Positions 1 through 9,988 of a stretch of 64,000 bases of DNA are shown piece by piece (within the stretch, counting starts at the first letter, position 1; every line of letters starts with the position of its first letter). The position numbers were made by a program, and so were the translations under genes. The notes beneath the pieces were generated by a model. The model saw only the letters and a list, made by a program, of their open reading frames with translations, did not search any database and had not been told where the DNA came from. The DNA comes from JAHBTB01 sp964451255 (GTDB lineage Bacteria; Armatimonadota; Fimbriimonadia; Fimbriimonadales; Fimbriimonadaceae): NCBI GenBank assembly GCA_964451255.1, contig CAYVHL010000007.1:1-64000 (forward strand). The letters run 5' to 3'.

Positions 1-622
1 GTTTGCGGCGGATCGCGGTGATATGCACGTCGATGGTCCGGTCGAAGACCAATGAGTCCGAACCCATTGCCGCGTCCATGATCTCGTTGCGGCTGACGAC
101 CCGGCCGGGACGGGCGGCCAGGAAGTGGAGGATCCGGAACTCCGTGGCGGTCAGCGCCACCGGCGCATTCCGGTAAAGCACCTCGTGCCGCGCCGGGTCG
201 ATCAACAGGTCTCCCTGGCGAATCGACTGGCCGGCTTCGCGCGGTTGGCTGGTACGGCGCAGGATCGCTTTGACCCGCGCCACCAGCTCGCGTGGGCTGA
301 ACGGCTTGGTCACATAATCATCGGCGCCCATCTCCAACCCCACGATCCGATCGGTCTCGGCGGCCTTGGCGGTGAGCATGATGAGGGGAACCGCGCTGGT
401 GCGTTCATCGCTCCGCAGCGCGCGGCACACCGCCAGCCCATCCATGCCCGGCATCATCAGATCGAGCACGATCAGGTCCGGCCGATGCCGCCGGGCCATC
501 TCCAGACCTGATTCGCCATCGTCGGCGGCCAGCACCGCAAACCCTTCCTTGTCCAGGTTGTAGCGCACCAGTTCGATCAGGTCCACCTCATCGTCGATCA
601 CCAGAACGGTCGCTTTGCTCAT
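1..622 (-). CDS. phoB: Phosphate-regulon response regulator PhoB (partial, 3' end outside window)
   Basis: An OmpR/PhoB-family two-component response regulator that, when phosphorylated by PhoR, activates phosphate-starvation genes. I read 207 codons before the window edge. The receiver domain (about residues 5-118) shows the acidic pair D10/D11, phosphoacceptor D54 in LDLMMPGMDG, T84 and K106 in TKPF. The winged-helix DNA-binding domain begins near residue 135, and the recognition-helix region VHITAIRRK lies at the edge, so about 20 residues are missing. The ATG at 622-620 overlaps the phoU stop codon as ATGA, suggesting coupled translation. Valine codons are mostly GTG (12 GTG, 4 GTC by hand), unlike genes to the right; see the junction at 1967-1996. 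The family is certain; the PhoB assignment rests on the phoU/pstB neighbours. Confidence 0.9.
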   Translation of the reverse strand, partial: MSKATVLVIDDEVDLIELVRYNLDKEGFAVLAADDGESGLEMARRHRPDLIVLDLMMPGMDGLAVCRALRSDERTSAVPLIMLTAKAAETDRIVGLEMGADDYVTKPFSPRELVARVKAILRRTSQPREAGQSIRQGDLLIDPARHEVLYRNAPVALTATEFRILHFLAARPGRVVSRNEIMDAAMGSDSLVFDRTIDVHITAIRRK

Positions 623-1320
623 GGCCTCGCCTCGTTTGCATCCTCACCCGCCGCCCCATCGGCTTGCAGCGCCTGCCCATGCCGCACGTCACGTCCGTGA
701 ATCCAGTAGATCACTTCCTCGGCGATGTTGGTGGCATGATCGCCGACACGCTCCAGGTTGCGCGCGATCAGGATCAGCGACAGCGCCTGCTGGATGAGGC
801 GCGGGTCGGCGGTCATCCTCCCCAGCAGTGTGCTGAATATCTGGTCACGGAAGGCGTCCACCTGCTTTTCATCCTCCAGAACCTGATTGGCAAGCGCCAC
901 ATTTCGATCAATCATCGCCGTAAGGCTGTCACGCACCATCTTTCGCGCCACCTGTGCCATGAGCGGCAATTCAACCAGCGGATCGCCCGACGGCTGATCG
1001 CGCACATGTCCGATGTTCTGAACGATATTAACCGCCTGATCGGCGATTCGCTCCAACTCGCCGGCAATCCGCGACGCCATAAACAAAAAGCGGGCATCGC
1101 TGGCGACCGGCTGCTGCAGGATGGTGAGCTTCACGGCCGCTTCATCCACCTCCACCTGCAGGGCATTGACCTGCCGTTCGCAGTCAAACACCTCCGCCGA
1201 CAAGGAAGGGCTTGCGGCAGTCAGTTGTTCGACGGCTTTGCGGATCATGGATTCAGCCAGGGAACCCATCGCAACGACCTTCCGAAGGAGTTCCTGGAGT
1301 TGATCGTGGAAGTGGCGCAT
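619..1320 (-). CDS. phoU: Phosphate signalling protein PhoU
   Basis: PhoU is a cytoplasmic all-helical protein that links the PstSCAB phosphate importer to the PhoR kinase and keeps the Pho regulon off when phosphate is plentiful. The 233-residue product has the usual length and two copies of the family repeat; metal-binding E/DxxxD-type stretches are visible in ERIADQAVNI and ERVGDHATNIAEE. I chose the ATG at 1320 (MRHFHDQLQ) because it matches the family N-terminus; an upstream in-frame ATG at 1419 would add 33 residues without family resemblance. It lies 22 bases after the pstB-like stop and overlaps phoB by 4 bases, the common pstB-phoU-phoB order. Confidence 0.93.
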   Translation of the reverse strand: MRHFHDQLQELLRKVVAMGSLAESMIRKAVEQLTAASPSLSAEVFDCERQVNALQVEVDEAAVKLTILQQPVASDARFLFMASRIAGELERIADQAVNIVQNIGHVRDQPSGDPLVELPLMAQVARKMVRDSLTAMIDRNVALANQVLEDEKQVDAFRDQIFSTLLGRMTADPRLIQQALSLILIARNLERVGDHATNIAEEVIYWIHGRDVRHGQALQADGAAGEDANEARP

Positions 1321-1342
1321 GCGGAATACTCCGATGTGTGAA

Positions 1343-2109
<767 letters not shown>

Positions 2110-2113
<4 letters not shown>

Positions 2114-3321
2114 TCGTGTCTCAGGGCCTCGATCGGTACCAAGTTGCTGGCGCGGATGGCCGGGTAGAGGCCGAAGAAGATTCCCGTCGCCACAGAGAAG
2201 CCGAATGCGGCGCCTACACCGACCATGTTCATGACAGGCGGCACTTTGAGCGCGTTCGCCACCACGTTTGTGGCCAAGACGCCGAGCATCATGCCTGCCA
2301 CGCCTCCGATAAAGCACATCACGACGCTTTCATACAGGAACTGGGCGAGGATGGATTCACGCTTGGCACCGATGGCTTTGCGCAAGCCGATCTCTCGCGT
2401 GCGCTCGGTCACACTGACGAGCATGATGTTCATGATGCCGATGCCGCCGACCAGCAACGAGACAGAGGCGATTCCGGCCAGAAGCCAGCTGAGCAACTGG
2501 GACTGTGTCTCGATCTGCTTCAAGGTGTCGGCCTCGTTGAAAACCCGGAACAGCTCTTCGCCGGTGGCGCTGACGCGGGTCTGCCAAAGGACGTTCTCGA
2601 CCTCGGCCTGGGTGATCGGCAGAAACTCGCTCTTCAACGCCTGCATCGTGATCATCTGCACGCGGTCCTTGGTACCCATCAGGCGGTTCTGAGCCGTTTT
2701 GAGGGGGATATAAACTTGGTCGTCCGGGTTGTTCCACCCCGAGCCGCCCTTGTAGTCCACGACCCCGGTGACGGTGTAGTTCTGGTTGTCGATGCGGACT
2801 GTCGTCCCGACGGCGTTGTCGTTTCCGAAGAGTTCGCTATAGACCTGGTAGCCGAGCACGCAGACCCGGTTTTGCATCTCCTCGTCCTCCTGCGTGTACC
2901 AGTTGCCCTCCAGCATCTTCTTGGAGTTCATGATGTCCTTGATGCATGGCTCGGCCCCCGCGATCTGCGTCCGCTTGTTCGTGCCTTTGAAGCCCACGTT
3001 TTTGCGGGTGTTGACCATGCCCGTGATCTCTTTCACCAACGGCACGTTCAGCTTGATGCGGTTGACATCGTCGACTCGCAGTGTGCTGGCATCGTTGTCG
3101 CCGGTACCGTGTCCCCGGCCCCAGTTCGGCATAACGGTGATTCGGTTGGAACCCATGACTTCCAACTGGGACAGAGACTTCGCCTTTGTGCCCTCACCGA
3201 TGCCGATCATGGCGATGACCGAGCCGACACCGATGACGACCCCAAGCATGGTCAGCGCCGACCGAAGCTTGTTTGCCGTGACCGCCCTTAGGGCGCTGTC
3301 GAAACTGTCGCCAAAGTTCAT
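2110..3321 (-). CDS. MacB-type ABC transporter permease (FtsX-like)
   Basis: An inner-membrane permease of the MacB/FtsX mechanotransmission family, 403 residues. There is one transmembrane helix near the N-terminus (after LRSALTMLGVVIGVG, residues about 15-45), a large periplasmic MacB_PCD domain (about 50-270), and three C-terminal helices in the FtsX domain, including GGIGIMNIMLVSVTERTREIGLRKAIGA-type residues at about 290-325. E. coli MacB carries its ATPase fused at the N-terminus; here it is separate, so an ATPase gene should follow. The gene that follows begins like one but continues as pstB. The ATG abuts the stop of the membrane-fusion gene with no gap. It probably works with the adaptor and TolC protein encoded just upstream; the exported substrate cannot be told from sequence. 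Confidence 0.92.
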
Positions 3322-5184
3322 TTAGGTACCTCCGCTCTTCGATGTGGAGGCCGGCGCCTTGCCTCCCGAACTCCCTGCGCCACCGCCCGGGGCCGCTGGC
3401 CGGGCTCCGCCGCCGGGTGCACCGCCACCAGCACGATTGCCACCAGCGCCTCCAGTCGTCGCCGCGGCGTTGGCTCCTTTGCTCGTGTTCGGTGTACGGC
3501 GCTGCTGATCGCCAAAGCCGCCGCCTTGTTGGGCCTGCTCGATACGCTGTTGCCTGTCTCGCAGTTCGGCGAGGTTGATCTCAGCAACCACGACTTGGTC
3601 GCCTTCCTTGAGTCCGTCGAGTATCTCGACCATGTCGTTCCCTTGCGCTCCCACCTTCACGTTCTTACGCACAGGCTTGAGCGGATCGCTGGATTGGACC
3701 CGCACAAAGTCACCCTGGTCGTCATGACCGACGGCCTGTTGCGGCACGAGCAGGACTCCCTTCTTATCCAGCTGGATGAACTCGCAAGTCGCGTTCATTC
3801 CGGGTCTGAGCGGTGTAGTGGCCTGGTCCACGCTACCGAGGTCCGTAAGTTCAACCCGGACTTTGATGGAAGTGATCGAGTTTGTCGTCGTTGCCGCCGG
3901 AAAGATCTTGCGCACCTTAGCCGGGAACGTCTTGCCGGGATACGCCTCGACAACCACATGCACGTCCTGGTCCATGTGGACGCTGGCGATGTCGGCCTCG
4001 TCCACTTGACACTCGATGAACAGTCGGGAGACGTCGCTCAACTGGACAAGGCTCGTTCCCTGGCTGAACGTGCTCGTTCCTGGCGGGATGATCGTGCCTT
4101 CTTCGAGGTACTTCAGGGTCACGACGCCGTCCCGAGGAGCAAGGACGGTCGTGCTGTCCAACTGCACTTTCGCGTTGTCCAACGACACCTTGCTGCGCAC
4201 CATAGACGCCTTGGCGTTCTCGATGTCGATCTTTCTCGACTTCACTTGGAGCGTCAGGTCTCTCGCTTGTTGCAACGCGACTTTGCTGGCCGCCAGGTTT
4301 TGCTCGGCGTCCTTGACCGCCTGTTCAGCTTGGATGACGTCCTTGCCATTTGCTTGAGCCTGCCGTAGGGTCTGCTGTGCTTGTCGGACTCGCGCTTGGG
4401 CGGCTGTGGTGTCGCTTGTGATGCCAGCCTCAAGTGTGGATTGTGTTTGCTTCGCTGAGGCGAACGAGGCACGGGCGGCGGCGGCTTGGGATTGAGCCTG
4501 CTCGACGACGCTCTTTGAAACGTAGCCCTGCTTGAACAAGGCTTGCTGTCTCGCCACGTTGGCGTCTGCGTTATCCAAGTCCACTTTCGCCCGGTTGATC
4601 GTCGCTCGGGAGTCTGCTCGTCTTTGAGGGACGTCCACCTGAAGCAACAGCCGCAAAGCCTCTTCCTGCGTCTGCAGGTTCGCTTGGGCTGAGCGCCTCT
4701 CGGCGTCAGACAACGTCGGTTGAGCGTTGGCGTCGACCCGCGTCCTGGCGAGGGCGATCTTGGCCTGGTCTAATTTGACTTGGGCGTTCTGAACCGAGGT
4801 CTCTAACGTCCTCGCCTCGATCTGCTCGTTCGTCTGTGCGGACTGGACCCTGGTTTGCGCGGAGGTCATGTCCGCGTTTGCCTGTTCATAGGCGGCCCGT
4901 GTGTCGCGGGGGTCGATTTCGGCGATCTTGTCGCCCTTGTGTACAAAGTTCCCTTCTTCGACGTAGAGGTGGACCACTTCGCCACCAGCCTTCGACTTGA
5001 TGTCCACTTGTGTGAGCGCGACGAGGGTGCCGTTTGACGACGTCGACCTGATGAGATCCCCACGAGTCGCTGGTGCGTATTTGAAGCTGACTTCCTGGCC
5101 CTTGTTGGTGCCGCTGAGCATCCACCAAACGCCTCCGACCATGACGCCGACGATCAATGCCGCCCAAATCAACCTCCGGTTCAT
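3322..5184 (-). CDS. Periplasmic adaptor (membrane fusion) protein of the exporter, HlyD/MacA family
   Basis: The periplasmic adaptor linking the MacB-type permease to the TolC-like channel. Residues 1-25 form an N-terminal membrane anchor (IWAALIVGVMVGGVWWML). A lipoyl/barrel-sandwich half (AGGEVVHLYVEEGNFVHKGD) starts near residue 67, followed by a very long coiled-coil hairpin (about 95-345) rich in A, Q, K and R, then the second lipoyl half (VLAPRDGVVTLKYLEEG), a beta-barrel and a membrane-proximal domain. The last ~60 residues are low-complexity Gly/Ala/Pro/Ser. At 620 residues it is much longer than MacA (about 370) because of the hairpin and the tail. It starts 7 bases after the TolC stop and directly abuts the permease gene, so the three form one operon. 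Confidence 0.9.
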   Translation of the reverse strand: MNRRLIWAALIVGVMVGGVWWMLSGTNKGQEVSFKYAPATRGDLIRSTSSNGTLVALTQVDIKSKAGGEVVHLYVEEGNFVHKGDKIAEIDPRDTRAAYEQANADMTSAQTRVQSAQTNEQIEARTLETSVQNAQVKLDQAKIALARTRVDANAQPTLSDAERRSAQANLQTQEEALRLLLQVDVPQRRADSRATINRAKVDLDNADANVARQQALFKQGYVSKSVVEQAQSQAAAARASFASAKQTQSTLEAGITSDTTAAQARVRQAQQTLRQAQANGKDVIQAEQAVKDAEQNLAASKVALQQARDLTLQVKSRKIDIENAKASMVRSKVSLDNAKVQLDSTTVLAPRDGVVTLKYLEEGTIIPPGTSTFSQGTSLVQLSDVSRLFIECQVDEADIASVHMDQDVHVVVEAYPGKTFPAKVRKIFPAATTTNSITSIKVRVELTDLGSVDQATTPLRPGMNATCEFIQLDKKGVLLVPQQAVGHDDQGDFVRVQSSDPLKPVRKNVKVGAQGNDMVEILDGLKEGDQVVVAEINLAELRDRQQRIEQAQQGGGFGDQQRRTPNTSKGANAAATTGGAGGNRAGGGAPGGGARPAAPGGGAGSSGGKAPASTSKSGGT

Positions 5185-5191
5185 CTATCGT

Positions 5192-6538
5192 TCAGTCCTT
5201 CTCGCCCGGCATCGGCTGTCCTGTCGCCAATCGGAACTTGACGTCGCTAGTCAGTAGGTCATAGACCGCTTCGACATAGTTCGATTCTGCCGTGGCAAGA
5301 CTCACTTGCGCGGTCAGCAGGTCGATCAACGTCGCCGCCTTCTCTCGATAGGCGCCGTTTGTCATGTCGTAGTTTTGCCTGGCGACTTTCCTGGCCTCTT
5401 CTGCAACTTTGAGTCTTTCCCTGTCTTGGATTAGGGCAGCCAGCGAACCCTCGATATCCGCCCGGGCGTCGAGCTCGCTTTGCTTAAGCGACGCTTCCTG
5501 TGATCGAAGGTTCAGTTGTTCTGACTTGAGGATGCTCTTTGTCCTCTCGCCGTCATAAAGAGGGATAGAGACCTGCAGGTTGAGCAGCCTGGTGTCGAAG
5601 ACGTCCCGCCCGAAAGACTTGGTGAACGATGTGGAGAGGGAGAGGTCGGCGAGAGACTCGAGCTTCGCGGATCGGACACGTTGCTTCTGGCCTTCGACCT
5701 GAAGCCGTTGGGCCTTGAGGTCGGCCCGGTCTTCGAGGCCCATTCTGATCGCTTCGCCAATTGCTGGGTCCGCGCCTTCGTCTGGAGCCGGGACGGGCTC
5801 CAAATCAGGAAACTCTGGGCTGTCCCAACCAACGATGGCCCGGAAATTGGCGTCGGCCGTAGTCTTCCGGTCGCGGGCCGCGAGCGAACTCGACTGCGCG
5901 TTGAGCATGTCGGTCTGGGCCTGGAGCGCTTCGCGCTTAGCCGCGTCTCCCAACTCGACGCGCACATCGGTGGCCTTCTTTGACTCCGACGCCCTTTGGT
6001 AGTTCGCCTCTTGGACTTTGAGAAGCTCACTTGCCCTGAGTGACTCAAAGTAGCTGACGTTCACGTTATAGAGCGTCTGCCTGAGGGTCTGGAGCGCCGA
6101 GTACTGCGAGGCGTCCGCGCTGTACTTAGAGATGCGGTACGCGACGTTGCGACTCCCGTTGTCCAAGAGCAGCCAACTCGCCGTCACCTCGGTCGAAGTC
6201 GTCGAACTGTTCTCTCCTCCTGTGAACGGCCCTGTCGAAGTGTTGGTCCGACCGTCCGTATAGGTGAAGCTAGGAGTGACCGTGGGTAAGAACGCGCTGA
6301 AGGCGGTCTTGACGCCCTGCCTGGCGCTCGCATAGTCCAACAGCGCGGAACGGACCAGTCCGTTGCGCTCCTTGGCCATGTGCAGGGCGTCTGCGAGCGT
6401 CAACCTTTGCTGTGCATAAGAAGATGCCGCGCCCACCAGAATGCCGACGATGATGACCGGTCGCAAGAGTGTTTTTCCCAACGTGCCGTCTCCCAGATGG
6501 CGTGGCCTTGGGCCACGGTGCTCATATACCAAGCGCAT
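5192..6538 (-). CDS. TolC-family outer membrane efflux protein
   Basis: An outer-membrane channel of the TolC/OEP family, first gene of the exporter operon. The sequence has the alternating helical and strand pattern of two OEP repeats (about residues 45-240 and 250-440), with RLTLADALHMAKERN after the signal peptide. The ATG at 6538 gives 448 residues, but the first 19 do not look like a signal peptide. A TTG at 6481 is preceded by GGGAG at 8 bases spacing and gives LGKTLLRPVIIVGILVGAA, a good signal sequence cut near SSYA/QQ; I consider that start quite possible. The gene is divergent from the aldolase gene with 61 bases between the annotated starts, where the promoter must lie. Confidence 0.9.
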   Translation of the reverse strand: MRLVYEHRGPRPRHLGDGTLGKTLLRPVIIVGILVGAASSYAQQRLTLADALHMAKERNGLVRSALLDYASARQGVKTAFSAFLPTVTPSFTYTDGRTNTSTGPFTGGENSSTTSTEVTASWLLLDNGSRNVAYRISKYSADASQYSALQTLRQTLYNVNVSYFESLRASELLKVQEANYQRASESKKATDVRVELGDAAKREALQAQTDMLNAQSSSLAARDRKTTADANFRAIVGWDSPEFPDLEPVPAPDEGADPAIGEAIRMGLEDRADLKAQRLQVEGQKQRVRSAKLESLADLSLSTSFTKSFGRDVFDTRLLNLQVSIPLYDGERTKSILKSEQLNLRSQEASLKQSELDARADIEGSLAALIQDRERLKVAEEARKVARQNYDMTNGAYREKAATLIDLLTAQVSLATAESNYVEAVYDLLTSDVKFRLATGQPMPGEKD

Positions 6539-6599
6539 AGCCTAGCGAGTTGCGCTCCATCGCAATAGGCCCAGAGGCCCGATAAGCCACAATCACCTT

Positions 6600-7688
6600 A
6601 TGGCTGCGACCGCCGCTCGCACGATCGACCACATCGCGTCTTCACTCGGAAAAGAAGGCGAAGGGCTCCTGAGCCACGTCTGCAAGACGATCCGGAAGGA
6701 AGACCTTCACTTGCCCGGACCAGACTTTGTCGACCGGGTTTGGTCGGTGTCGGACCGCAACGTGCCGACTTTGCGGAGCATCCAGACGCTCTTCGGGCAT
6801 GGTCGGCTGGCGGACACCGGGTACCTCAGCATCCTACCTGTCGACCAAGGGATCGAACACTCGGCCGGTGCCAGTTTTGCGCCTAATCCGTTATATTTTG
6901 ATCCAGAGAACATTATCAAACTAGCGATCGAAGGCGGATGTAACGCAGTCGCCTCGACGCTCGGCGTCCTCGGATCGTGCGCCCGCAAGTACGCGCATAA
7001 GATCCCGTTTGTGGTCAAGGTGAACCACAACGAGCTGCTGACCTTTCCGAACAAGGCCGAACAGATCATGTTCGCGCAGGTCGAGCAGGCCTGGGAGATG
7101 GGCGCCGTCGCCATCGGCGCGACGATCTACTTCGGTAGCGACGACGCCACCCGCGAGATCGTCGAGGTGAGCCAAGCGTTTAGCCACGCCCACGAATTAG
7201 GGATGGCGACGATCCTGTGGTGCTACCTCCGCAACTCCGAGTTCAAACAGGGTTCGACCGACTACCACGTCAGCGCTGACTTGACGGGCCAAGCCAACCA
7301 CCTGGGCGTGACGATCGAAGCGGACATCATCAAACAAAAAATGCCCGAGAACAACGGCGGTTATAAAGCCCTGAACACCGGGTCGAGCAGCTACGGAAAG
7401 CTGGACGAGCGAATCTACACCGCCCTTACAAGCGCGAGCCCGATCGACCTGTGCCGCTACCAAGTCGCCAACTGCTACATGGGCCGGGCCGGGCTCATCA
7501 ACTCTGGCGGCGCCAGCGGCGCGAACGACCTGCAGGACGCGGTCACCACCGCGGTTATCAACAAGCGCGCCGGAGGCATGGGTTTGATATCTGGACGGAA
7601 AGCGTTCCAAAAGCCCATGGCCGAAGGAGCCGCCCTTCTTCACGCGATCCAGGACGTCTACCTTTGCGACGACGTCACTGTCGCCTGA
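6600..7688 (+). CDS. fbaB: Class I fructose-bisphosphate aldolase (FbaB/DhnA type)
   Basis: Cleaves fructose 1,6-bisphosphate to dihydroxyacetone phosphate and glyceraldehyde 3-phosphate through a Schiff base, in glycolysis and gluconeogenesis. The 362-residue protein belongs to the archaeal-type (DhnA) class I family. SILPVDQGIEH (about residue 78) carries the conserved Asp, GATIYFGSD (about 178) the conserved Tyr, and EADIIKQKMP (about 245) contains the likely Schiff-base lysine. A phosphate-binding stretch SGGASGAND lies near 302. It stands alone on the plus strand. No Shine-Dalgarno sequence is visible just before the ATG, so it may be translated from a short or leaderless mRNA. Confidence 0.93.
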   Translation: MAATAARTIDHIASSLGKEGEGLLSHVCKTIRKEDLHLPGPDFVDRVWSVSDRNVPTLRSIQTLFGHGRLADTGYLSILPVDQGIEHSAGASFAPNPLYFDPENIIKLAIEGGCNAVASTLGVLGSCARKYAHKIPFVVKVNHNELLTFPNKAEQIMFAQVEQAWEMGAVAIGATIYFGSDDATREIVEVSQAFSHAHELGMATILWCYLRNSEFKQGSTDYHVSADLTGQANHLGVTIEADIIKQKMPENNGGYKALNTGSSSYGKLDERIYTALTSASPIDLCRYQVANCYMGRAGLINSGGASGANDLQDAVTTAVINKRAGGMGLISGRKAFQKPMAEGAALLHAIQDVYLCDDVTVA

Positions 7689-7742
7689 CCTGATCGTCGT
7701 TCAGCCCATCCGGACTGGCGGTTTCCAGGTGAAATAGGGGCT

Positions 7743-8558
7743 GTGAAAGCCCGTTGTCTGCTACTCGCCGTTCTTGCCGTGCCCTGCGCGGCGCTTGCTT
7801 GGCACGACACGGGACACCGCGTAGTGGGCGAGATCGCATGGCTCAGCCTCACGTCCAAGGAACAGGACCAGGTGAGCGCCATCCTCAAGTTTATGAAACC
7901 GAAGTACATCACGCTCGCTGGCGCGTGTGTGCAACCGGATGACATCAAGCGGTTTTCCGAGGATAAGACCGGATATCCGAAGACCCGCTCGATGGAGACT
8001 TGGCACTACACCGACCGCTCGGTGTCGCCCGGCCATACGGTGCCCGCAAACGACGACGGGAAGCTGATGACCATCTTGCCCGAGTTGATCGGTGACCTCA
8101 AGCATGACCACACGCCCAACGAAGCGAACGCGCTCAAACTGGCCCAACTCGGGCACTTGGTCGGTGACATCCACCAGCCTCTGCATGTCGCCGCCTTCTG
8201 GCTTCCGGAGACCGGCAAGTTCGACCGAGGCGGTAACGACTACCACCTGCAGGACGAGCGCCACAACCTGCACTATCTGTGGGACGCGCTGCCGACCGGC
8301 GACGTCGAGACCGTAACCGCCCAGATCATGAAAGAGCACCCCATGAAATCGTACAGCCACAAGCGGCTGACGGCGACGGTGGGCGAATGGGCCGAAGAAA
8401 GTTGGCAGATTTCGAAAAACTTTGTTTACACGACGCCACGGGGACAAGAGCCAAGCAAGGAGTACATGGCGAAGGCCCGCCGCGTGGCCTACGACCAGAT
8501 CGCCCTGGCCGGATACCGCCTGGCCGAAGTCATCAAGTCGATTCTGAAGTCTCAGTAA
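7743..8558 (+). CDS. S1/P1 family nuclease (secreted)
   Basis: A zinc-dependent phosphodiesterase of the S1/P1 nuclease (phospholipase C-like) family that degrades single-stranded RNA and DNA, outside the cytoplasm. It starts at a GTG and has a signal peptide ending CAALA/WHDTGH; the new N-terminal Trp is a zinc ligand in this family. Other ligands are visible in AWHDTGHR, WHYTDR, LGHLVGDIHQPLH and RGGNDYH, with NLHYLWD following. The length of 271 residues is normal. Its 3' end overlaps the convergent rmuC gene by 26 bases. It may scavenge phosphate or nucleosides, but nothing adjacent confirms that. Confidence 0.9.
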   Translation: MKARCLLLAVLAVPCAALAWHDTGHRVVGEIAWLSLTSKEQDQVSAILKFMKPKYITLAGACVQPDDIKRFSEDKTGYPKTRSMETWHYTDRSVSPGHTVPANDDGKLMTILPELIGDLKHDHTPNEANALKLAQLGHLVGDIHQPLHVAAFWLPETGKFDRGGNDYHLQDERHNLHYLWDALPTGDVETVTAQIMKEHPMKSYSHKRLTATVGEWAEESWQISKNFVYTTPRGQEPSKEYMAKARRVAYDQIALAGYRLAEVIKSILKSQ

Positions 8559-9936
8559 GGACGCCGAGACCAGGCAGTTGGTCCCCGATCAACTCCGGCG
8601 ACCGAAGCGTCTTGTTTGGCTTGGGGATCGAGCGCGGCTCGACGACCGCCTTTGTCGTCGGGAGCCCGGCATCTTTGAACTTGCGGGCGGCAGGCAACAC
8701 GTTACGTTCGAGCGACCCGCCGAGCGCCTCATAGTTGTCGACCGCCCGGGCGAGGCCTTTGCCCATCTCATCGTAATATCCGGTCAGGTCTCCCAGTGAT
8801 TTATATAGCTTAGCAGCATCTTCCTGGATAGATTTAGCCTCAGCCGCCAGCTTCTCTTGTTGCCATCCATAACTGACCGCCCGCAGCAGCGCCAACAAGG
8901 TGGTCGGCGTGGCGATCACAACGTTCACTGTCATCGCGTCTTCGATCAAGCTCGGTCGTGACTCCACCGCCGAGCGATAGGCAGATTCGGAACTCACAAA
9001 CATGACGTTGAAGTCCACCGCTTCGGACTTGCGTGTGTAGTCCCGCTTGGACAGCGCCTTCGCATGTTCCAACAGCTTGTTCGCGTGGTCGAGGAAGAGA
9101 GTCCGCGCTTGCTCTGGCGAGTCGGCGTTCTGTGCTTCAAGGTACGACTTCATCGGCGCCTTTGAGTCGATGATCAACTCCCGGCCACCCGGCATCTTGA
9201 CGATCGCGTCGGGCCTCTGGCCGCCCTCGATCGTCTCTTGTAGGGTGTAGTCGACGTTCTCGGTCATGTTGGCGAGTTCGAAGACCCGTTGCAGGACGAA
9301 CTCGCCCCACTGGCCGGCCTGACCGGAGTCCTGCAACGCGCGCACAAGCCGAGTCGTCTCCGTGGACAGGCGCATCTGGTTCTCGTCGAGCTGGGTGATC
9401 TTGTTGAACAAGGCGCCGAACGAGGTGTTACGCGCCTGTTCCAACCTCTTCGTCTCCTCGTCCAGCTTGGTCAAGCCCTCCTTCACCGGTTGGAGCAAAC
9501 GTTCTATTCGCTCGCGCCTATGCTCGTCCTCACCGTCCAGTGCCTTCTTGTAGCCGTCGAAGACCGCTTGGACATCCTTCTGCATGGCGTCCCTCGATTC
9601 GGTGAGGGCCTTGTTCGCGAGGTTGCTGAAGGCTTCGGCCATCTTGGCTTCGGCGTCTTGATAGGCCCCGAGCCTTTCGTTGAACGCCTTCTCACGTTCG
9701 TCCACCGCGGTTTCAAGGCGGGTCACCTCCAGCCTGCTTTCGTTGAGTTCGGCCTGCGTGGATGCTAAATCGGCGTCCAACTTTGCCCGCGCCCCGTCCA
9801 ACTCTTCGCGGCGCTTCTCTGCTTCTTCCAACCGCGCCGAAGCTTCGACCTGCCGAGACCTCGAGACGGCCCATGCCACAACCGCGCCCACTGCGAGCCC
9901 CCCCAACACACCAAGCACGATCCACAGGCCTTCCAT
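8533..9936 (-). CDS. rmuC: DNA recombination protein RmuC homologue
   Basis: RmuC-family proteins limit inversion between short repeats and carry a PD-(D/E)XK-like nuclease fold. The 467-residue product has an N-terminal membrane helix (LWIVLGVLGGLAVGAVVAWAV, residues 3-23), a long coiled coil (about 25-185), then the conserved RmuC domain (about 200-420) with GEFVLQRVFE, RPDAIVKMPGGRELIIDSKAP (containing the D...DxK catalytic motif) and a conserved FVSSESAY. I chose the ATG at 9936 (MEGLWIV) because it places the membrane helix at the N-terminus; the ORF could extend to 10044 but that part overlaps the neighbouring prpB-like gene. The tail overlaps the nuclease gene on the other strand. Confidence 0.93.
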   Translation of the reverse strand: MEGLWIVLGVLGGLAVGAVVAWAVSRSRQVEASARLEEAEKRREELDGARAKLDADLASTQAELNESRLEVTRLETAVDEREKAFNERLGAYQDAEAKMAEAFSNLANKALTESRDAMQKDVQAVFDGYKKALDGEDEHRRERIERLLQPVKEGLTKLDEETKRLEQARNTSFGALFNKITQLDENQMRLSTETTRLVRALQDSGQAGQWGEFVLQRVFELANMTENVDYTLQETIEGGQRPDAIVKMPGGRELIIDSKAPMKSYLEAQNADSPEQARTLFLDHANKLLEHAKALSKRDYTRKSEAVDFNVMFVSSESAYRSAVESRPSLIEDAMTVNVVIATPTTLLALLRAVSYGWQQEKLAAEAKSIQEDAAKLYKSLGDLTGYYDEMGKGLARAVDNYEALGGSLERNVLPAARKFKDAGLPTTKAVVEPRSIPKPNKTLRSPELIGDQLPGLGVLTETSEST

Positions 9937-9988
9937 CACAGAGAAGTATATCCTTGTCTGGTGGTTTGGGAGGGTAGTCTTCTGCGCC

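Noticed and set aside
2114..2317. Upstream extension of the pstB-like ORF
   Set aside because: The extra 68 codons are a shadow of the permease gene in another frame; the ATG at 2113 gives the family start.
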